From: Rana temporaria
Lineage: Eukaryota; Chordata; Amphibia; Anura; Ranidae
Direction of reading: 5' to 3'
Length of the DNA stretch: 64,000 bases
Assembly (NCBI RefSeq): GCF_905171775.1
Contig: NC_053491.1
Coordinates: 108,572,682 to 108,636,681 of the forward strand
The notes beneath the pieces are model-generated. The model was not told where the DNA came from. It saw only the letters and a list, made by a program, of their open reading frames with translations, and searched no databases. Of this stretch, positions 10,336 to 23,583 are shown in pieces. A program made the position numbers and the translations under genes. The stretch's first letter is position 1, and each line of letters begins with the position of its first letter.

Positions 10336-12774
10336 GATGTGAGCACTCAGATTGTAGTACCATGGTGACAGCGCTGTCTATTTTCATATACTTAAACTGA
10401 TTAAAAAAACTGAGATTTCAGTTGCATACAATGATATTGGAATTTTAATCAGTATTTCTGTACTTGCAGAAAATATACAAAAAAAATGTATTACATTTTT
10501 GTTCCAGGGTTTAAATATACTTTAAATCCAGTGACTGATAAGCAGGGTGAAAGACTGGACCTTGTGACAGAAGGTCTGCCTGATCAGGTAGACTCCAAGG
10601 AGCATCTGTGTACAATTAAACCAGCTGTGGATACCAAACCCTTCAGGTCTATTTGGAAGCATAAGAATTACTGGAATGCCTTGCAGCTTGTTCCTGCATA
10701 GTGGTCTGGTAGTCTCACCAGTGAATAGGCATAGATTATCAGTTTATGACAATCCCATGGAGCTACCTGAGCATCTGTTGTTTTCTCTGTAGTTTCAGTG
10801 TTCTTGAAACAAACCTGACAAGACTGTTATTCTCCACCTGTCGCAGGTCTATTGGAAAACTTCCTGATGTAGGAACAATTTCCAAAAAAGGAAGGACACT
10901 GTGGCTTCTGAAGGCTGAGATAGTCTGTCTGCTAACTGTCCATTCTTGGGATGCACACCATGGACACAGCTGGAACAGTGGCTTCAGCCCAGCACAGAAT
11001 GGAATATATTTCTTGTTCTACCAGTCACAACTGTCTTAAAAATGTACACTTGAAGGGGGGGGGGGGTGGACTTTCTCAGAAGTCAACCACCAGACTAAGA
11101 AGGATATGCCTGACCAGGGATAACAAGGATTTGTCCCACTTTTACAAAATTACTTTCTGCAAAGATTCAGTGTGGAATTGGACATACAGGAACGCTTTGA
11201 AGGTGGATACCATAAGTTCCAGGACACTTAATTACAAACCAAAGACAAATGAGCACTTCGCTAATGTCTATCCACATTGTACAATACACGACACAGGCTG
11301 GATACTGGATATTTTTAGACCCTGGGTTATAGAATGCTACTTTCAGGTACAAAAAAAGCTTTTGAACACAGACCCCTATAACTCTACCACACACCATGAA
11401 ATCTCCATTTTTTGCTAGTGTTTTGATAGTGTCATTAGGTGATAGACCTCTGCTGCCCTATGGAGAAATTTTTTATGTTTAACCAGTTTCCAGAAGGTTG
11501 GAGCTGGGATTTCTGACACCAAGTTTCTATTGCCCAGCTTTGTAAAGCAACCACCTGGTCTTTAGTACCTTCTCTGAGTTCCAGGTGGATGCAGCCTTCG
11601 GATGCAAGGTACTTTCAGTAGTGCTCTGTGTTGGGTCTTTGACCTTTTTATGTTCTCTTGGGCCTGTTGGCACTGTTCTGTTTGCCTTGTTGCTGCTCAC
11701 CCCTCTAAATTATTGCTTAGGGATAGCTCAGCGTTTATGAACATCCAACCAGTGTCCCCTACTGTACAAATAGAATTAAAAAAAATATTGACGTATCTGT
11801 AAATTCCATATCTTGAAGTACAGGATGCAGGCCATCCTCCCCTCAATTCATGTGTTAATCTGCACTGCTTGTAAAAAACTGAGGATCTTATGGAGTGGGG
11901 TAAGGTTATAGGGGTATGGTCAGGGCGATTGTCCAAACACTTTGCCAGCGTCCAATCACCTGAAAATAGCAGCCTATAACCCATTCCTTGAATATCCAGC
12001 CTGTGTCTTGTACTGTAATCCAAGATGTGGAATATACAAATAAGTCAAAATTACTTTATTATAATCTTAAAGTTTCCAAAGTTTTTCCAAGTACAGAAGA
12101 ACCTTGGCCAGTACCTTTGTGAAAATTCTGGAAGTATAGGAAACACCGAAGGACAGAGCCCCAAATAGATAGTGTCCTTCTCCACTGTGTACCGCAACGC
12201 GATGATGACCTTGACATATTGGGATGTGTAGCTATGCTTCCTGTATGTCTACTGACACCAGAAAATCAACTTGATGAAGTGATAATTACTTATCAAATGT
12301 ACAGTCAAGCATACAGAGAATGCCGGTAGGACTATGACGCATAGAGCACAGTCTACATTGTGCATTGACCACAAGTATGTTTCATGCACCTGGTAGATGC
12401 CAACCTGATGAGAGGGCTTTCTCTTACACCTTCTGCCCAATACCCTCTGGAGTTGGTAAGCAAATGTAGGACAAGGTGTGGTGTAGGTGCCGTGGTACTG
12501 TAGGTCCTGAAACAGTGGGTGGTCTTGATATTGTTGGGATAATGTGGATTCTCAGACTGGAAACTGACAGTATGTAACACATAGCAGAGGGTAGAAAGTA
12601 TGCTGCTCAGAAATGTCAAATTTTGTTGGTATGTTACATACTACTGACCACTGAACTCTGTTATATGCTTTATGTTGTATACTCCTGAGTGCTGCATTGC
12701 CAGTGACAGAGTGCAATGGTTCTATGATAGCACAGGTCGTAGAATTAAGGCATATGTATTGTATGACCCTCTAT
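10335..12774. other. Unannotated 2.4-kb stretch
   Basis: It contains a G10 run (about 11055) and several frames of 60-155 codons with no family pattern I recognise. It shows no terminal repeats or splice-like exon structure that I can defend. It may hold old, unrecognisable repeats. Confidence 0.4.
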
Positions 12775-13146
12775 AATGAATGAATGAATGAATGAATGAC
12801 TGAATGACTTGTATAGCACAACTCATGCGAACTGAATCGCCTCTGGGCGCTTTTTCCAGACAGAGAGTCTGCTTGGCTGGTGCGGTCATTTTACCCCGTA
12901 GGATCATGACACGCTTGGGACACACAGTCATACACACAGATATACTGGGCCAATTTGGACAAGATCCAATTTACCTACCAGCATGTCTTTGGAGTGTGGG
13001 AGGAAACCGGAGTACCCGGAGGAAACCCATGCATGCACAGGGAGAACATGCAAACTCCAGGCAGATGGTGTCGTGGTCGGGATTCGAACCAGCGACCCTT
13101 TTGCTGCTAGGTGAAAGTGCTACTCACTGCACCACTGTGCTGCCCT
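12775..13146 (-). mobile_element. tRNA-derived SINE with conserved central domain (V-SINE-like)
   Basis: Read on the minus strand, the head GGCAGCACAGTGGTGCAGTG holds an A-box-like segment and GGTTCGAATCC (about 13079-13090) is a B box. The middle carries the widely conserved block (plus strand GTCTTTGGAGTGTGGGAGGA then AACATGCAAACTCC) that I associate with V-SINEs of fish and amphibians. The 3' end is an (ATTC)n-type tail, seen as (ATGA)n at 12775-12808. Family name from memory; the tRNA-derived structure is visible. Confidence 0.85.
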
Positions 13147-15647
13147 CTGTGTAAGTACAGAAGTCAAAAGTACATCCCCATACTTCATTTATCCAACCCT
13201 CAAGAAAACATTCTTCCTCTTTCCCCAAGGCAGGGAGTGTAGCAAAAATCATATCAGACCTCAGAAACATAACGGTGCTCTGTGCAGATTGAGACAATAG
13301 CCCCATGATTTCCTTCAGCTTTGCATCATATGACAATTCAGGGCAGAGGAGGAGCCTGGGAGCACTTTCATCAGATTTGCATCACTCTGTTTCTGAGATC
13401 TGCACGGGCACTTTACTGCTTTCTAGTAAAGAGAGCAGAAAGTGTGGGCATCAGTAACCTTGGGCTAAAGAAGCAGGTTTTTCCCACAAAACACATAGAG
13501 GTAGCAACAAGTTGGATGAGGACCTACTACACATTATGTGCGACATTAACAAGTTTTCGGGGAGCCCATAATAGCAAACAGGGATTTTGTCTTGTATTAT
13601 TTTAATAGTAGTGTATACATTTTAATCCATTAAATATATGTCAATAAAGTAAAAAAATATTAATTTGTCATTGTTCCGCAATAGTAAAAGTCTGCAGTTT
13701 CCTTCCCTCTGTGGGATTTTGTTATAGGATATATACAGTAAGTAGTATTAGTGAGTCCAATCGACAATGATCCATCTTTTTTAGAGTAGAACTCTGGTAT
13801 ATGCTGAAATGCTAAATATATATCATTGATTGCCTATATATTGTGTTGTGAAACTGAACATTTATTTTTTAGTTGCTGCTTGTTTATAACCTATATCAAT
13901 TCAATATATGCTTAGCAAACTATTGTCTTAAGTTTATGAAAATACAGTAACTACAATTTATGCAAACTATCAATGCATATCTATTGTAGTAGAGGAATAT
14001 TGTAACATTACATTTCAGTCTAGCCTATATTAAAGTGCAAATAAAGAAAATTTCTATTGAAAAAACACATTTATATAATCTTCACAGCCATTGTGAGGGT
14101 CTTCTTAAAACGGTATATTTTATTGCACAATTTCACAGTTATAGCCTGTATTTAGCTTGAGTTAAGCTAGAGCCACACTAAATATATCATACAATGGAAA
14201 TCTAATTTGGGCTCAGCTCTAGAAGTCCATGGATGATAATTCAGCTCTAGCACAATAGATGCTTTGCAGACTTTTTACAATATATATTCTACAATAAATA
14301 CATAATCTGAAGGGGTGATCCTCACTTTTATGCCACTTGAGGTAAATTGGGATTTGTGCTCCATTAAAATGTGTCATTACCACCTCTGAGTTACGTTAGA
14401 AATACTTGGTAACAGTAAAACGGATACATTTTGTAAGAAATGCTGAGTAATTTTTAGTATAAGCTGTTGTAGCATTATCACATGAAAAAAAAAAAAAAAA
14501 AAAACAGTGGACAGCGCTCAATGAACTGGATAATAATCAAGCAGGAAACCACAAGAGTCAATCATGTCTTGAATAATGTTTATTTTCTCAATGAACAAAG
14601 GGGATAAAAAGGATAAAATAAACCAATGATACCACCCTGGTTGCCATGGGCGTCCTTATTCATCCTTATTCATGGCATTGTTGACATTGTACACTAGTTA
14701 TTAATTCCCAGTTTTTAGCGCTTGAGGACCGGTGTTTCTTGTTTTAGTATCATCACATACCTGATTAGATGCCAAAGTGAAGAGAGGGCTTCCCTTACAG
14801 CTCTAGTCCAAACATCCCTGGAAAGGTGACAGGGCACAAAGTGGCAGGGGTGCCAAGAGACCAGTCAACAAGAGATTTGCTTTGCGCAGCCATGCCATTC
14901 TGTCGACGTATATCTACATGACGTGGTCGGCAAGCGGTTAACAAAGCGTGTCCGAAGCCATGTTTTGAAGCAAGTGTAAACTAACCCTAGTATAGCTGCC
15001 AAAATAGTGTCATTTGACTTCAAACAAAAATGATCAATGAATATATGAACATGGCAGATGTAACCTATGGTACCTATTAAACAAGTGTCCTTGAAGTAAC
15101 TAGTAATTCCACACTGGGATTTTTCACACAACTGGGCACACTGCAGACATATCACAGGGATACCTGCCAAAATGTGTCCCGTTTGAAAAAGCTGGCATTG
15201 GGACACGGTAGATATTATGTACCTAATAGGTACCTGCTCACTGATGTTCATCTAGTATCTAGTTGGCCAAAGAGAAAGGCAATCATCTCAGCTCCAATAC
15301 TATAGGCACATAATACCACAGATGTGTCTGTACCTTTAAGAAAAAATACACTAAAACTCCACCTAATCATAAAACGCCTGTATCTCCTTAAGATAAATAC
15401 TGACAGTCATACAATACTCTAGTGGCCTAAACCCGTGTCTCTCAACTGTCAATTCCTAGTAATGTATTATCTACTGATTATAACTGCACACATCCACACA
15501 CTGGGGAATGCCCCTTCACATAAACACAATGATCAAAAAACCTGTACAACAATCCTCAGAACACTCCTGAAGCAAGGGTCATATACCCAAGCATATATAC
15601 TACAACCTACAATGTCCAAAAGTTCACTCCAAGGAAAGGATAAAATA
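13147..15647. other. Unannotated 2.5-kb stretch with small repeat pieces
   Basis: A pure A20 run lies at 14485-14504, followed by GTGGACAGCGCTCAATGAAC, a start shared with degenerate repeats at 16515. At 14880-14942 the reverse complement of a family A end is visible (ATTCTGTCGACGTATATC leading to GGTCGGCAAGCGGTTAAC). No gene is recognised. Confidence 0.5.
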
Positions 15648-15882
15648 CACACTGCTCAAAAAAATTAAAGGAACACTTTGAAAACATATCAGATCTCAAC
15701 GGGCAAACATCTCATGCTGTATATCCATATTGATATGGACTGGGTAATGTGTTAGGAATAAAAGGATGGCACATCATTTGATGGAAATTAAAATTATCCC
15801 CCTACAGAGGGCTGAATTCAAAGACACCCCGAAAATCAAAGTGAAAAAATTATGCAGCAAGCTAGTCCATTTTGCTGAAATT

Positions 15883-17574
15883 TTATTGCAACAACTCAAA
15901 ATGGTCCTCAGTAGTTTGAATGGTCCCCAAGTGCTTGTATGCATTCCTGACAACATCAGGGCATGCTCCTAATAAGACGATGGATGGTGTATGATGGTGG
16001 GGTATTTCCTCCCAGATCTGGACCAGAGCATCACTGAGCTCCTGAACAGACTGAGGTGCAACCTGGCAGCACCGGATGGACGGAAACATAATTTCCCAGA
16101 GGTGTTCTTTTGGATTTAGGTCAGGTGAGCGTAGGGGCCATTCAATGGTATGAATTTCTTCATCCTCCAGGAACTGACTGCATGCTCTCGCCACATGAGG
16201 CCGGGCATTGTCGTGCACCAGGAGGAACCCAGGACCCATTTCACCAGCGTAGGGTCTGACAATGGGTCCAAGGATTTCATCCCAATACCTAATAGCAGTC
16301 AGGATGCCATTGTGTAGCCTGTAGAGGTCTGTGCGTCCCTCCATGGATATGCCTCCCCAGACCATCATTGACCTACCACCAAACCAGTCATGCTGAACGG
16401 TGTTACAGGCATACAAAGAAAATAAATCAGCGCAAAAATGACAAATGAACCCCTGTATAGCAGCTGAACACCAGGGTCAATAATCACAAAATCCCTGTAG
16501 AGAAACAAATACAGATGGTGCAGCGCTCAAATAAAATAATAAAAGATGAATAGAAAGTCCATAAAATCGCAGTACACCTCCAGTGAGTGCCAATGTAGAC
16601 AGACAGATGACTATGTAGGTAACTTCACATGTGCTAGACACACATCCACCACCACATGAAATGGCCTCTCACCTCACCACCTGGACCCTTTGATCATGGA
16701 GGGTCAAATGCGCTTTATGTGTAAATATCAGCAAATCCAGAGTCACAGAGAAACCGATAGGTCATCCCAGGTCATGTAATAAACAAATGCCAAAACATAG
16801 TGCTCTCCGTTTGGATAAACGATTTTATCGTAATAAAGGTAAAAAAACACTCACAATGAAGGCACCACGATCGGTGCTGATGTATACAGCGTGTATATTG
16901 AGCAAAGTGATAGCCGCGGGTGATGACACAAACCTCCCTCCATACGCGTTACGTCCTCTATGGGCGGGGACTTCTTCAGCGATGAAGGAGGCATGGACTG
17001 TGTTACAGGCAGCATAAAGTTCTCTGTGGCTTCTCCAGACCCTTTCACGTCTGTCACATATGCTCAGGGTAAACCTGCTCTCATCTGTGAAATGCATGGG
17101 GCACCAGTGGTGGACCTGCCAATTCTGGTGTTCAAGGGAAAATACTAATCGAGCTCCACAGTGTCCGGAAGTGAGCACAGAGCACACTAGAGGACGTCGG
17201 GCCCTCAGGCCATCCCCATGAAGTCTGTTTCTGATTGTTTGGTCAGAGACATTCACACCAGTGGCCTGCTGGAGGTCATTTTGTAGGGCTTTGGCAGTGC
17301 TCATCCTGTTCCTCCTTGCACAAAGGAGCAGATACCAGTCCTGCTGATGGGTTAAGGACCTTCTACGGCTCTGTCCAGCTCTCCTAGAGTAACTGCCTGT
17401 CTCCTGGAATCTCCTCCATGCTCTTGAGACTATGCTGGGAGACACGGCAAACCTTCTGGCAATGATACGTATTGATGTGCCATCCTGGAGGAGTTGGACT
17501 GCCTGTGCAACCTTTATAGGGTCCGAGTATCGCCTTGTGCTTCCAGTAGTGACACTGACCCTAGCCAAATGCAA
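15883..17574 (-). pseudogene. Tc1 DD34E transposase, split by a retroposon-like insert
   Basis: The enzyme would cut and rejoin DNA at the element ends in the nucleus. The N-terminal part (17574 down to 17012) has paired-like helix-turn-helix DNA-binding sequence (YSDPIKVAQAVQLLQDG, then a second HTH around SRAWRRFQETG). The catalytic D of FTDESRF is at 17085-17083. After the insert the frame resumes with TVQHDWFGG; the second D (LLVHDNARPH) is at 16212-16210 and the E (PDLNPKEHLW) at 16107-16105, with 34 residues between them. NPKE replaces the usual NPIE. The two parts remain in the same frame because 600 inserted bases is a multiple of three, but the insert itself has stops. The first codon of the open frame is TTG, and the true start is unclear. 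Non-functional as it stands. Confidence 0.92.
16412..16999 (-). mobile_element. 588-bp retroposon-like insertion in the Tc1 transposase
   Basis: A perfect 12-bp duplication GTGTTACAGGCA (16400-16411 and 17000-17011) bounds the insert, a length typical of LINE-mediated retroposition. Near 16955 (minus strand) it carries GAAGAAGTCCCCGCCCATAG then GACGTAACGCGTATGG, the recurring motif of this repeat class, and the 'GGTGCAGCGCTC' phrase at 16511. No coding frame of its own is recognised. Confidence 0.85.
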
Positions 17575-17850
17575 AACTAGTGAAAAACAGTCATTTCTGT
17601 TTTGGAGGTCATCTTATTGTTGCCCATCTAGTGCATCTGTTGTTAATTTCAATTAAGCAGCTGAAACTGATTAACAACCCCCTCTGTATAAACCCCTCCC
17701 CCTCTGCTACTTAACTGACCAGATCAATATCCCAGGAATTCCAATTCAAAAGTGTTCCTTTAATTTTTTTGAGAAGTGTATAATAAGCATAGAGCAAGTC
17801 TAAATACTTATCAAATGCCCAGGACATCCCTGTATGAAAAGAGGAACCAA

Positions 17851-18561
17851 GGGCCAGATTCATGTACAATTCCGGCGGCATAACGTATCCCATTCACGTT
17901 ACACCGCCGCAAGTTTTCAGCGCAAGTGCTTGATTCACAAAGCACTTGCCTGTAAACTTGCGGCGGCGTAGCGTAAATCTGTTCGGCGCAAGCCCGCCTA
18001 ATTCAAATTGGGCATGTATCATTTAAATTAGGCGCGTTCCCGCGCTGAACGTACTGTGCATGCTCCGTTTTGTAATTTCCCGCCGCGCTTTGCGCGAAAT
18101 GACGTCGCACCGACGTATTTTTTTGAACGGCGATGTGCGTTACATCCTTTCCTATTCCCGGACGACTTACCAAAAAAATAAATAAAAAAATTTGACGCGG
18201 GAACGACGGCCATACTTTAACATGGCTAGTCTAAATATAAGCCATTGAAATAGCATCCGTAACTTTACGACGGGAAAAGCCGACGTAAGAGAATGCGACG
18301 AGTGCGCGTAGCTTCGTGGGTCGCATTAAACAGCTAATTAGCATACCCGACGCGGAAAACGACGCAAACTCCACCCAGCGGGCGCCGAAGTATTGCATCC
18401 TAAGATCCGAAGGCGTACGAAGCCGTACGCCTGTCGGATCTTACCCAAATGCCGTCTTATCTTGGTTTGAGGATTCAAACTAAAGATACGACGCAGGAAA
18501 TTTGAAAATACGCCGGCGTATCAGTAGATACGCCGGCGTATTTCATCTGTGAATCTGGCCC
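17851..18561. mobile_element. Family B element (B3)
   Basis: Ends GGGCCAGATTCA and TGAATCTGGCCC are flanked by CAA on both sides (17848-17850, 18562-18564). Length is 711 bp. The sub-ends GCGTAACGTGAATGGG-like and the final GATACGCCGGCGTATTTC are family blocks. No coding frame. Confidence 0.88.
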
Positions 18562-19539
18562 CAAATGTCTTTGTAGTCCAGGGAAAAAATTAAGTCAATC
18601 CATGAAGATCTAAAGAAGCCTATGCAAACCCATATCAGTAGTGCAAAAAGATGATGACCCAATGTCGCTAAATTCCATAAGAGGCAGATTGGTAATAAAG
18701 TCATATTTTCAGATCATAGTAAATACACCGTATAAGGAAGAAAATTAAAGCATTTACCTCTTTGCATAAATTTCACACCATTACTATTTTTTAATGCATA
18801 CTGTACTTTTTGTTAATAAAAGCTGACAGGTGTTTGTGATGTTCAAAATGCAACCTAATAAAAGTGTAGTATTGTGCATAGAGTCTGTAATATATTTTCC
18901 TTTTACTGAAAATAAAAACTCTCATTTTTTTTCTCCATGTGATACTGTGGCTTACTAAAACACACCAAATAGTGTACACGGAGAGGACAATTTTCCTGTC
19001 TTTTTCTGTGAAATAATATATTCCTATTTTGGTTTCTTGATTAAAACCTGCCTGGTGTTTTGCCCTTATTCTGCAGCCTACTAAAGCTGCTTGCATAGTG
19101 CGCGTTGAGTTTGTCCAATATTTCACTATTTTTTATGTGAAATAATGTACTCTGATTTGTATTTCTTAATTATAAACCTGTCTAGTTTCTCCCTCTTAAA
19201 TTGTAAAAGTGCTTACACTGTGTGGAGTGAATCTGCACAATCTTCTGGCTTTTGTTTTTAAAATACTCAACTGTACTTTTTATTTTTACAATGTAATTCA
19301 TTTTATTTTATCTGTGTAAATGTATGTTTTACAATTTTTTAAATTATGTTTTTTTAACTTTGTGTTCAATAGATGGCACCAAGCAATTGTTGCTGACAGT
19401 CTGTTACCTTTATTGTTCCTGCACCACACTGCGTTCTTTGAGGACACCCCAAAAAGAAAAAAAGAAAAACACTCTGCACTCGAAAATTCACCCTGCTGCA
19501 TTGAGGGCCCTCTTTGACATTACACATGCATGCTAGTAC
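18562..19539. other. Unannotated AT-rich stretch
   Basis: Long T- and A-rich runs with no recognised element. At 19376-19520 an AG-preceded open frame (containing DTPKRKKEKHS) is the only exon-like segment; I could not assign it. Confidence 0.4.
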
Positions 19540-19987
19540 TTAACCACTTGCTTACTGGGAACTTATACCCCCTTCCTGACCAGGCCAATTTTCAGTTTTC
19601 ACTGAGACCATGCAATACTGCCCATACCCGGCTTCTGTTTACTTCTATGATCAGCTGTCATTGGCTGATAGATGATCACATGGTATAAGGCCTGCTGTGA
19701 TTGGCCCTTTACCCCGATCTGTGATCAGCCAAGTCCCAAGGACTTGGCAATCACAGAGCGTGCTGCTCCTCCGGTGAGTGTCCCCATGAATAGCCACTTT
19801 CTATAGGGGGCATTTATGCGGGCTCACTCAAGAAATTTGCTGTTTGTGTCTATAGACACAGACAGTGGGGTCGGGCCTCACCCTCTGCTCCCTTGGGGTA
19901 AGAAGGGATAATAATACCTAAAAAAAATTGCCTTAATGCAAGAAATGCATTAAAGTAAAAAATGTTTAGGCTTTACAACCACTTTAA
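19540..19987. mobile_element. Family A-like 5' end joined to a family F 3' end
   Basis: The left edge TTAACCACTTGCTTACTGGG resembles the A family start but then diverges from A1 and A2 (CAGGCCAATTTTCAG follows). The right edge is an F end: ATGCAAGAAATGCATTAAAG, then GGCTTTACAACCACTTTAA ending at 19987. The junction lies somewhere around 19740-19800. Either the F element inserted into an A relative or both are truncated. Confidence 0.55.
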
Positions 19988-20404
19988 CATTAGAAACATT
20001 CTCTACTCTCACCAGAAGGTGGAATTTCTTGAATACATCACTTCTGCCAGGCATGTGGGTGAGCTGGTACAAAAAAAGGTCACTGGCTCTACCTATAACT
20101 GGTCTTCACAGCAAGGAGCACTGGAAGGGCAGACGCATGTGGGTGACCTGGTAGCCTTATCTTGCAAGGAACCCCTTTTTTAAATAGGGACATGATGGTG
20201 TTTAGGCAAAGGGCTTTCTTTTTAGGTAGGTCTCAAATTGCATTGTTGTCCCTGCCCATATTTCCTTTAACTGAGGTGAGGGATGACTATACAACGAACC
20301 AAGAAAAAAACCTTAAAAAAGTGCACCACATGAAGGACAGCTCTGCCTGTGTCAGGAACAAGTGCAAAGCAAATTTAACTTGTGTTAAAGAGGAGGATAA
20401 ATCC

Positions 20405-20590
20405 TGAAGGGTTTTACTTCCTCTTTTTTTAGTATGCATTGCATGGGCCAATGATGTTGACGCAAGCGTATACGGTAAATATCTCCTAGACCGTGCAGGT
20501 TCAGGAGATATTTACAGTACCTACAGGTAAGTCTTACTATAGGCTTACCTGTAGGTAAAAGTGGTGTAACAGGATTTACAACCACTTTAA
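20405..20590. mobile_element. Family F-related fragment
   Basis: The right edge GGATTTACAACCACTTTAA is an F terminus. The interior palindrome GGTAAATATCTCCTAGACCG with GGTTCAGGAGATATTTACAG, and CTACAGGTAAG with CTTACCTGTAG, forms hairpins also seen at 55190-55250. The left end is not defined. Confidence 0.6.
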
Positions 20591-20664
20591 GGCAACAAGC
20601 CTATATCCTTTGATTTTTTTTTCTCTGTAGCTTTGCCTCCAATTTGGTGAAGCCAGACACCAGG

Positions 20665-21402
20665 TACGCCGTCGTATCTCCATGTATGCCGTCGTATCTC
20701 CACGTATGTCGTCGTAAGTCCGAATGTGCGCCGTTGTATCCTCACGCCTGATTCATAGAATCAGATACGCCTCACGGTTGCCAAGATACGAGCGGCATAA
20801 GTCTCCTACGCCGTTGTATCTTGGGGTGCATATTTACGCTGGCGGCTAGGGGCGCTTCTGTATATTTCCGCGTTGAATATGCTAATGAGCTAGATACGCC
20901 GATTCACGAACGTACTTGCACCTCGCTGTTTACGTAGGGCGTTTGACCGGCGTAACTTTACCCATCATAAAGCAGGGGTAAGTCATGTTAGGTATGGACG
21001 TCGGAAACGTCGGAACAGAGTCGTATTTTACGTAGTTTGCGTAAGTTGTCCATGAATGGGGATGGGCGTAGGTTACGTTCACGTCGACTAAACATTGAGC
21101 CGGCGTAAGTTAGGGAGAAAATTTGACGTGATACTGAGCATGCGCGCGCATGCGTGCGCATGCGCCGTTCGTAAGGTGCGTCATTTATGTGGAGTCACGA
21201 TTCATTACCATACAACACGCCCCCTACCAGCCTAGTTTGAATTAGGCGGGCTTACGCCGGCCCATTTACGCTACACCGCCGTAACTTAGGGCGCAAGTTC
21301 TTTGTGAATACGGTACACGCCTCTCTAAGTTACGGCGGCGTAGCGTATCTAGGATATGCTACGCCCGCACAAAGATACGCCCTCCTACGTGAATCTGGGC
21401 CC
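20665..21402. mobile_element. Family B element (B4), left terminus missing
   Basis: The right end GTGAATCTGGGCCC is intact. The left begins TACGCCGTCGTATCTCC without the GGGCC terminus. AGG flanks both sides (20662-20664, 21403-21405), which could be a target duplication or chance. Near 20677-20712 the phrase CGCCGTCGTATCTCCATGTA-like occurs as short tandem variants. Length is 738 bp and high in CpG. Confidence 0.75.
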
Positions 21403-21577
21403 AGGTTTACATTTACATGTGAAGTCAGTAATGGTAAACATGGTGGACAAAAGAAAAGGTGCTTTGGGGCAAACCATTGTTGTGCACATGTGTGCAGTGA
21501 TGTGCCATGCACAAAATGCAGCTTTTCCTATTTCAGCAGCAAGTGTAAAACCAAGGCCACATTGAGAGAGAGGGTGC

Positions 21578-22578
21578 TTAACCCCTTCCCGACCGCCGCA
21601 TGTACATATACGTCGGCAGAATGGCACGTACAGGCACATTGGCGTACCTGTACGTCCCTGCCTAGACGTGGGTCGGGGGTCCGATCGGGACCCCACCCGC
21701 GACTTGCGGCGGTCGGGTCCCCTCGGGGAGCGATCCGGGACGACGGCGCGGCTATTTGTTTCTAGCCGCTCCGTCGCGATCGCTCCCCGGAGCTGAAGAA
21801 CGGGGAGAGCCATATGTAAACACGGCTTCCCCGTGCTTCACTATGGCGCTGCATCGATCGAGTGCTCCTTTATATGGGGAGACTCGATCAATGACGTCAT
21901 TCCTACAGCCACACCCCCCTACAGTTGTAAACACACACACAGTGTACACCAAATCCTACAGCGCCCCCTGTGGTTAACTCCCAAACTGCAACTGTAATTT
22001 TCACAATAAAGAATGCAATTTAAATGCATTTTTTGCTGTGAAAATTACAAAAATCCCAAAAATGTGTCAAAATTGTCCGAAGTGTCCGCCATAATGTCGC
22101 AGTCATGAAAAAAATCGCTGATCGCCGCCATCAGTAGTAAAAAAAAAAAATTAATAAAAATGCAATAAAACTATCCCCTATTTTGTAAACGCTATACATT
22201 TTGCGCAAACCAATCGATAAACGCTTATTGCGATTTTTTTTACCAAAAATAGATACAAGAATACGTATCGGCCTAAACTGAGGAAAAAAAAATGTATATA
22301 TGTTTTTGGGGGATATTTATTATAGCAAAAAGTAAAAAATATTGCATTTTTTTCAAAATTGTCGCTCTATTTTTGTTTATAGCGCAAAAAATAAAAACCG
22401 CCGAGGTGATCAAATACCACCAAAAGAAACCCCTTTTTGTGGGGAAAAAAGGACGCCAATTTTGTTTGGGAGCCACGTCGCACGACCGCGCAATTGTCTG
22501 TTAAAGCGACGCAGTCCCAAACTGTAAAAACACCTTGGGTCTTTGGGCAGCAATATGGTCCGGGGCTTAAGTGGTTAA
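21578..22578. mobile_element. Family A element (A2), uninterrupted
   Basis: TTAACCCCTTCCCGACC at the left and GGGGCTTAAGTGGTTAA at the right carry TTAA on both edges. At 1001 bp it is the best reference copy in the window and shows the sequence into which B1 inserted in A1 (AAAAAATATTGCATTTTTTT). No transposase frame. Confidence 0.85.
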
Positions 22579-23583
22579 CCTTATCCCATGGTGTGTTACA
22601 CCCCCTTAGCTATGCTTTCAGTGAACATCAGATGGGTCAAAGAGTTTATTTTCCCTTATGTCCTCTATGAAGTCACCCCTTTTTTTCCTTCTCCTCACCA
22701 CCAGTACTCTGATGCTCCTCCTCACCAAATGTCTGTGGTTCAGCCTTATGTATAGCATCTACAAATTCTGCTGACTTCTCATGGTAATTTGATGTAAAAT
22801 TGGGGATAGGGAAGGATTAGCCAAAAATGAGGAGGAGAAGGAAATGACAACATTAGCAGTCCAAACAAACAACTTCAAGTTGAACTCCAGGAAACCTAAA
22901 AATTCTCCCTTGCCCTGGGGGTGCCACGGCAAGGGTTATCTGTACATTTCTGTCTAAGGGGTTTAGAAAAGCATATTTACTTCTTCAATCCTCCGCTTTT
23001 TCAGGGTTGTCCACACTGTTAGACCAGTCCCTGCAGCCTTTTCTCCCCCATGTTCCAGCAGTCTAAGGTACTTTGTTGTTGTCATGTCTGATGCAGGTAC
23101 CATATCCCTGCACTGGATGTGGGGGTGCCAAGGGACAGTCCACCCTTAAAGGGGGAGTGCTGTCTGCTAGAGGAGCACAGAATGAGGAAGGTAAAAGTGC
23201 TTTCCGCCCCCCCCCCCCCACCCCTTACACTAAATGAGCAGTAAGCACTTGCAGTGTGGGCACATCCTCACTGCAAGGAAGAATTTGAATGTGGCTGCCA
23301 TGCACTTTTGAGGACCAAGGAGGAGGGGCCTTTTACTGACAACTTGACACTTTGAGGTGCTCCTTCTCAGTCAAATGTTACCTAGATGGCTTTTAGTTTT
23401 ACAATAGTCATACTCTGCACAGTGCTTCCATGGTCAACCTCAAAGTCCCATTAATGAAAAACATTGAACAGTACTTAAAAAAAAAAAAAAAATGTATTGG
23501 TTCATGTCTTCCAGGGTGGTGCCCAGCTCCCCATACCTTTTGTTTGACAATACTTTGCCTTTTAGCCTAGAAGAAGGACAGAA
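22579..23583. other. Unannotated stretch
   Basis: A C13 run near 23208 and an A15 run near 23478 are the only notable sequence features. No gene is recognised. Confidence 0.45.

Larger units (their letters stand above)
15648..17778 (-). mobile_element. Tc1-type transposon (DD34E), interrupted
   Basis: The ends CACACTGCTCAAAAAAATTA and TAATTTTTTTGAGAAGTG are inverted repeats extending through AAAGGAACACTTT, with TA on both outer flanks (15646-15647, 17779-17780). With the 588-bp insert and its 12-bp duplication removed it is about 1.53 kb, the usual Tc1 length. It carries one transposase on the minus strand. The sequence belongs to a Tc1 lineage I recall as shared among teleosts, lampreys and amphibians, which would need a search to confirm. 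Confidence 0.93.

Noticed and set aside
13079..13146. tRNA gene on the minus strand
   Set aside because: A box and B box are present but this is the head of a SINE; no tRNA cloverleaf or discriminator end is evident.
19376..19520. Exon-like frame with KRKKEKHS
   Set aside because: AG before the ATG-like start is weak evidence, no family match and no paired splice donor; too short to call.
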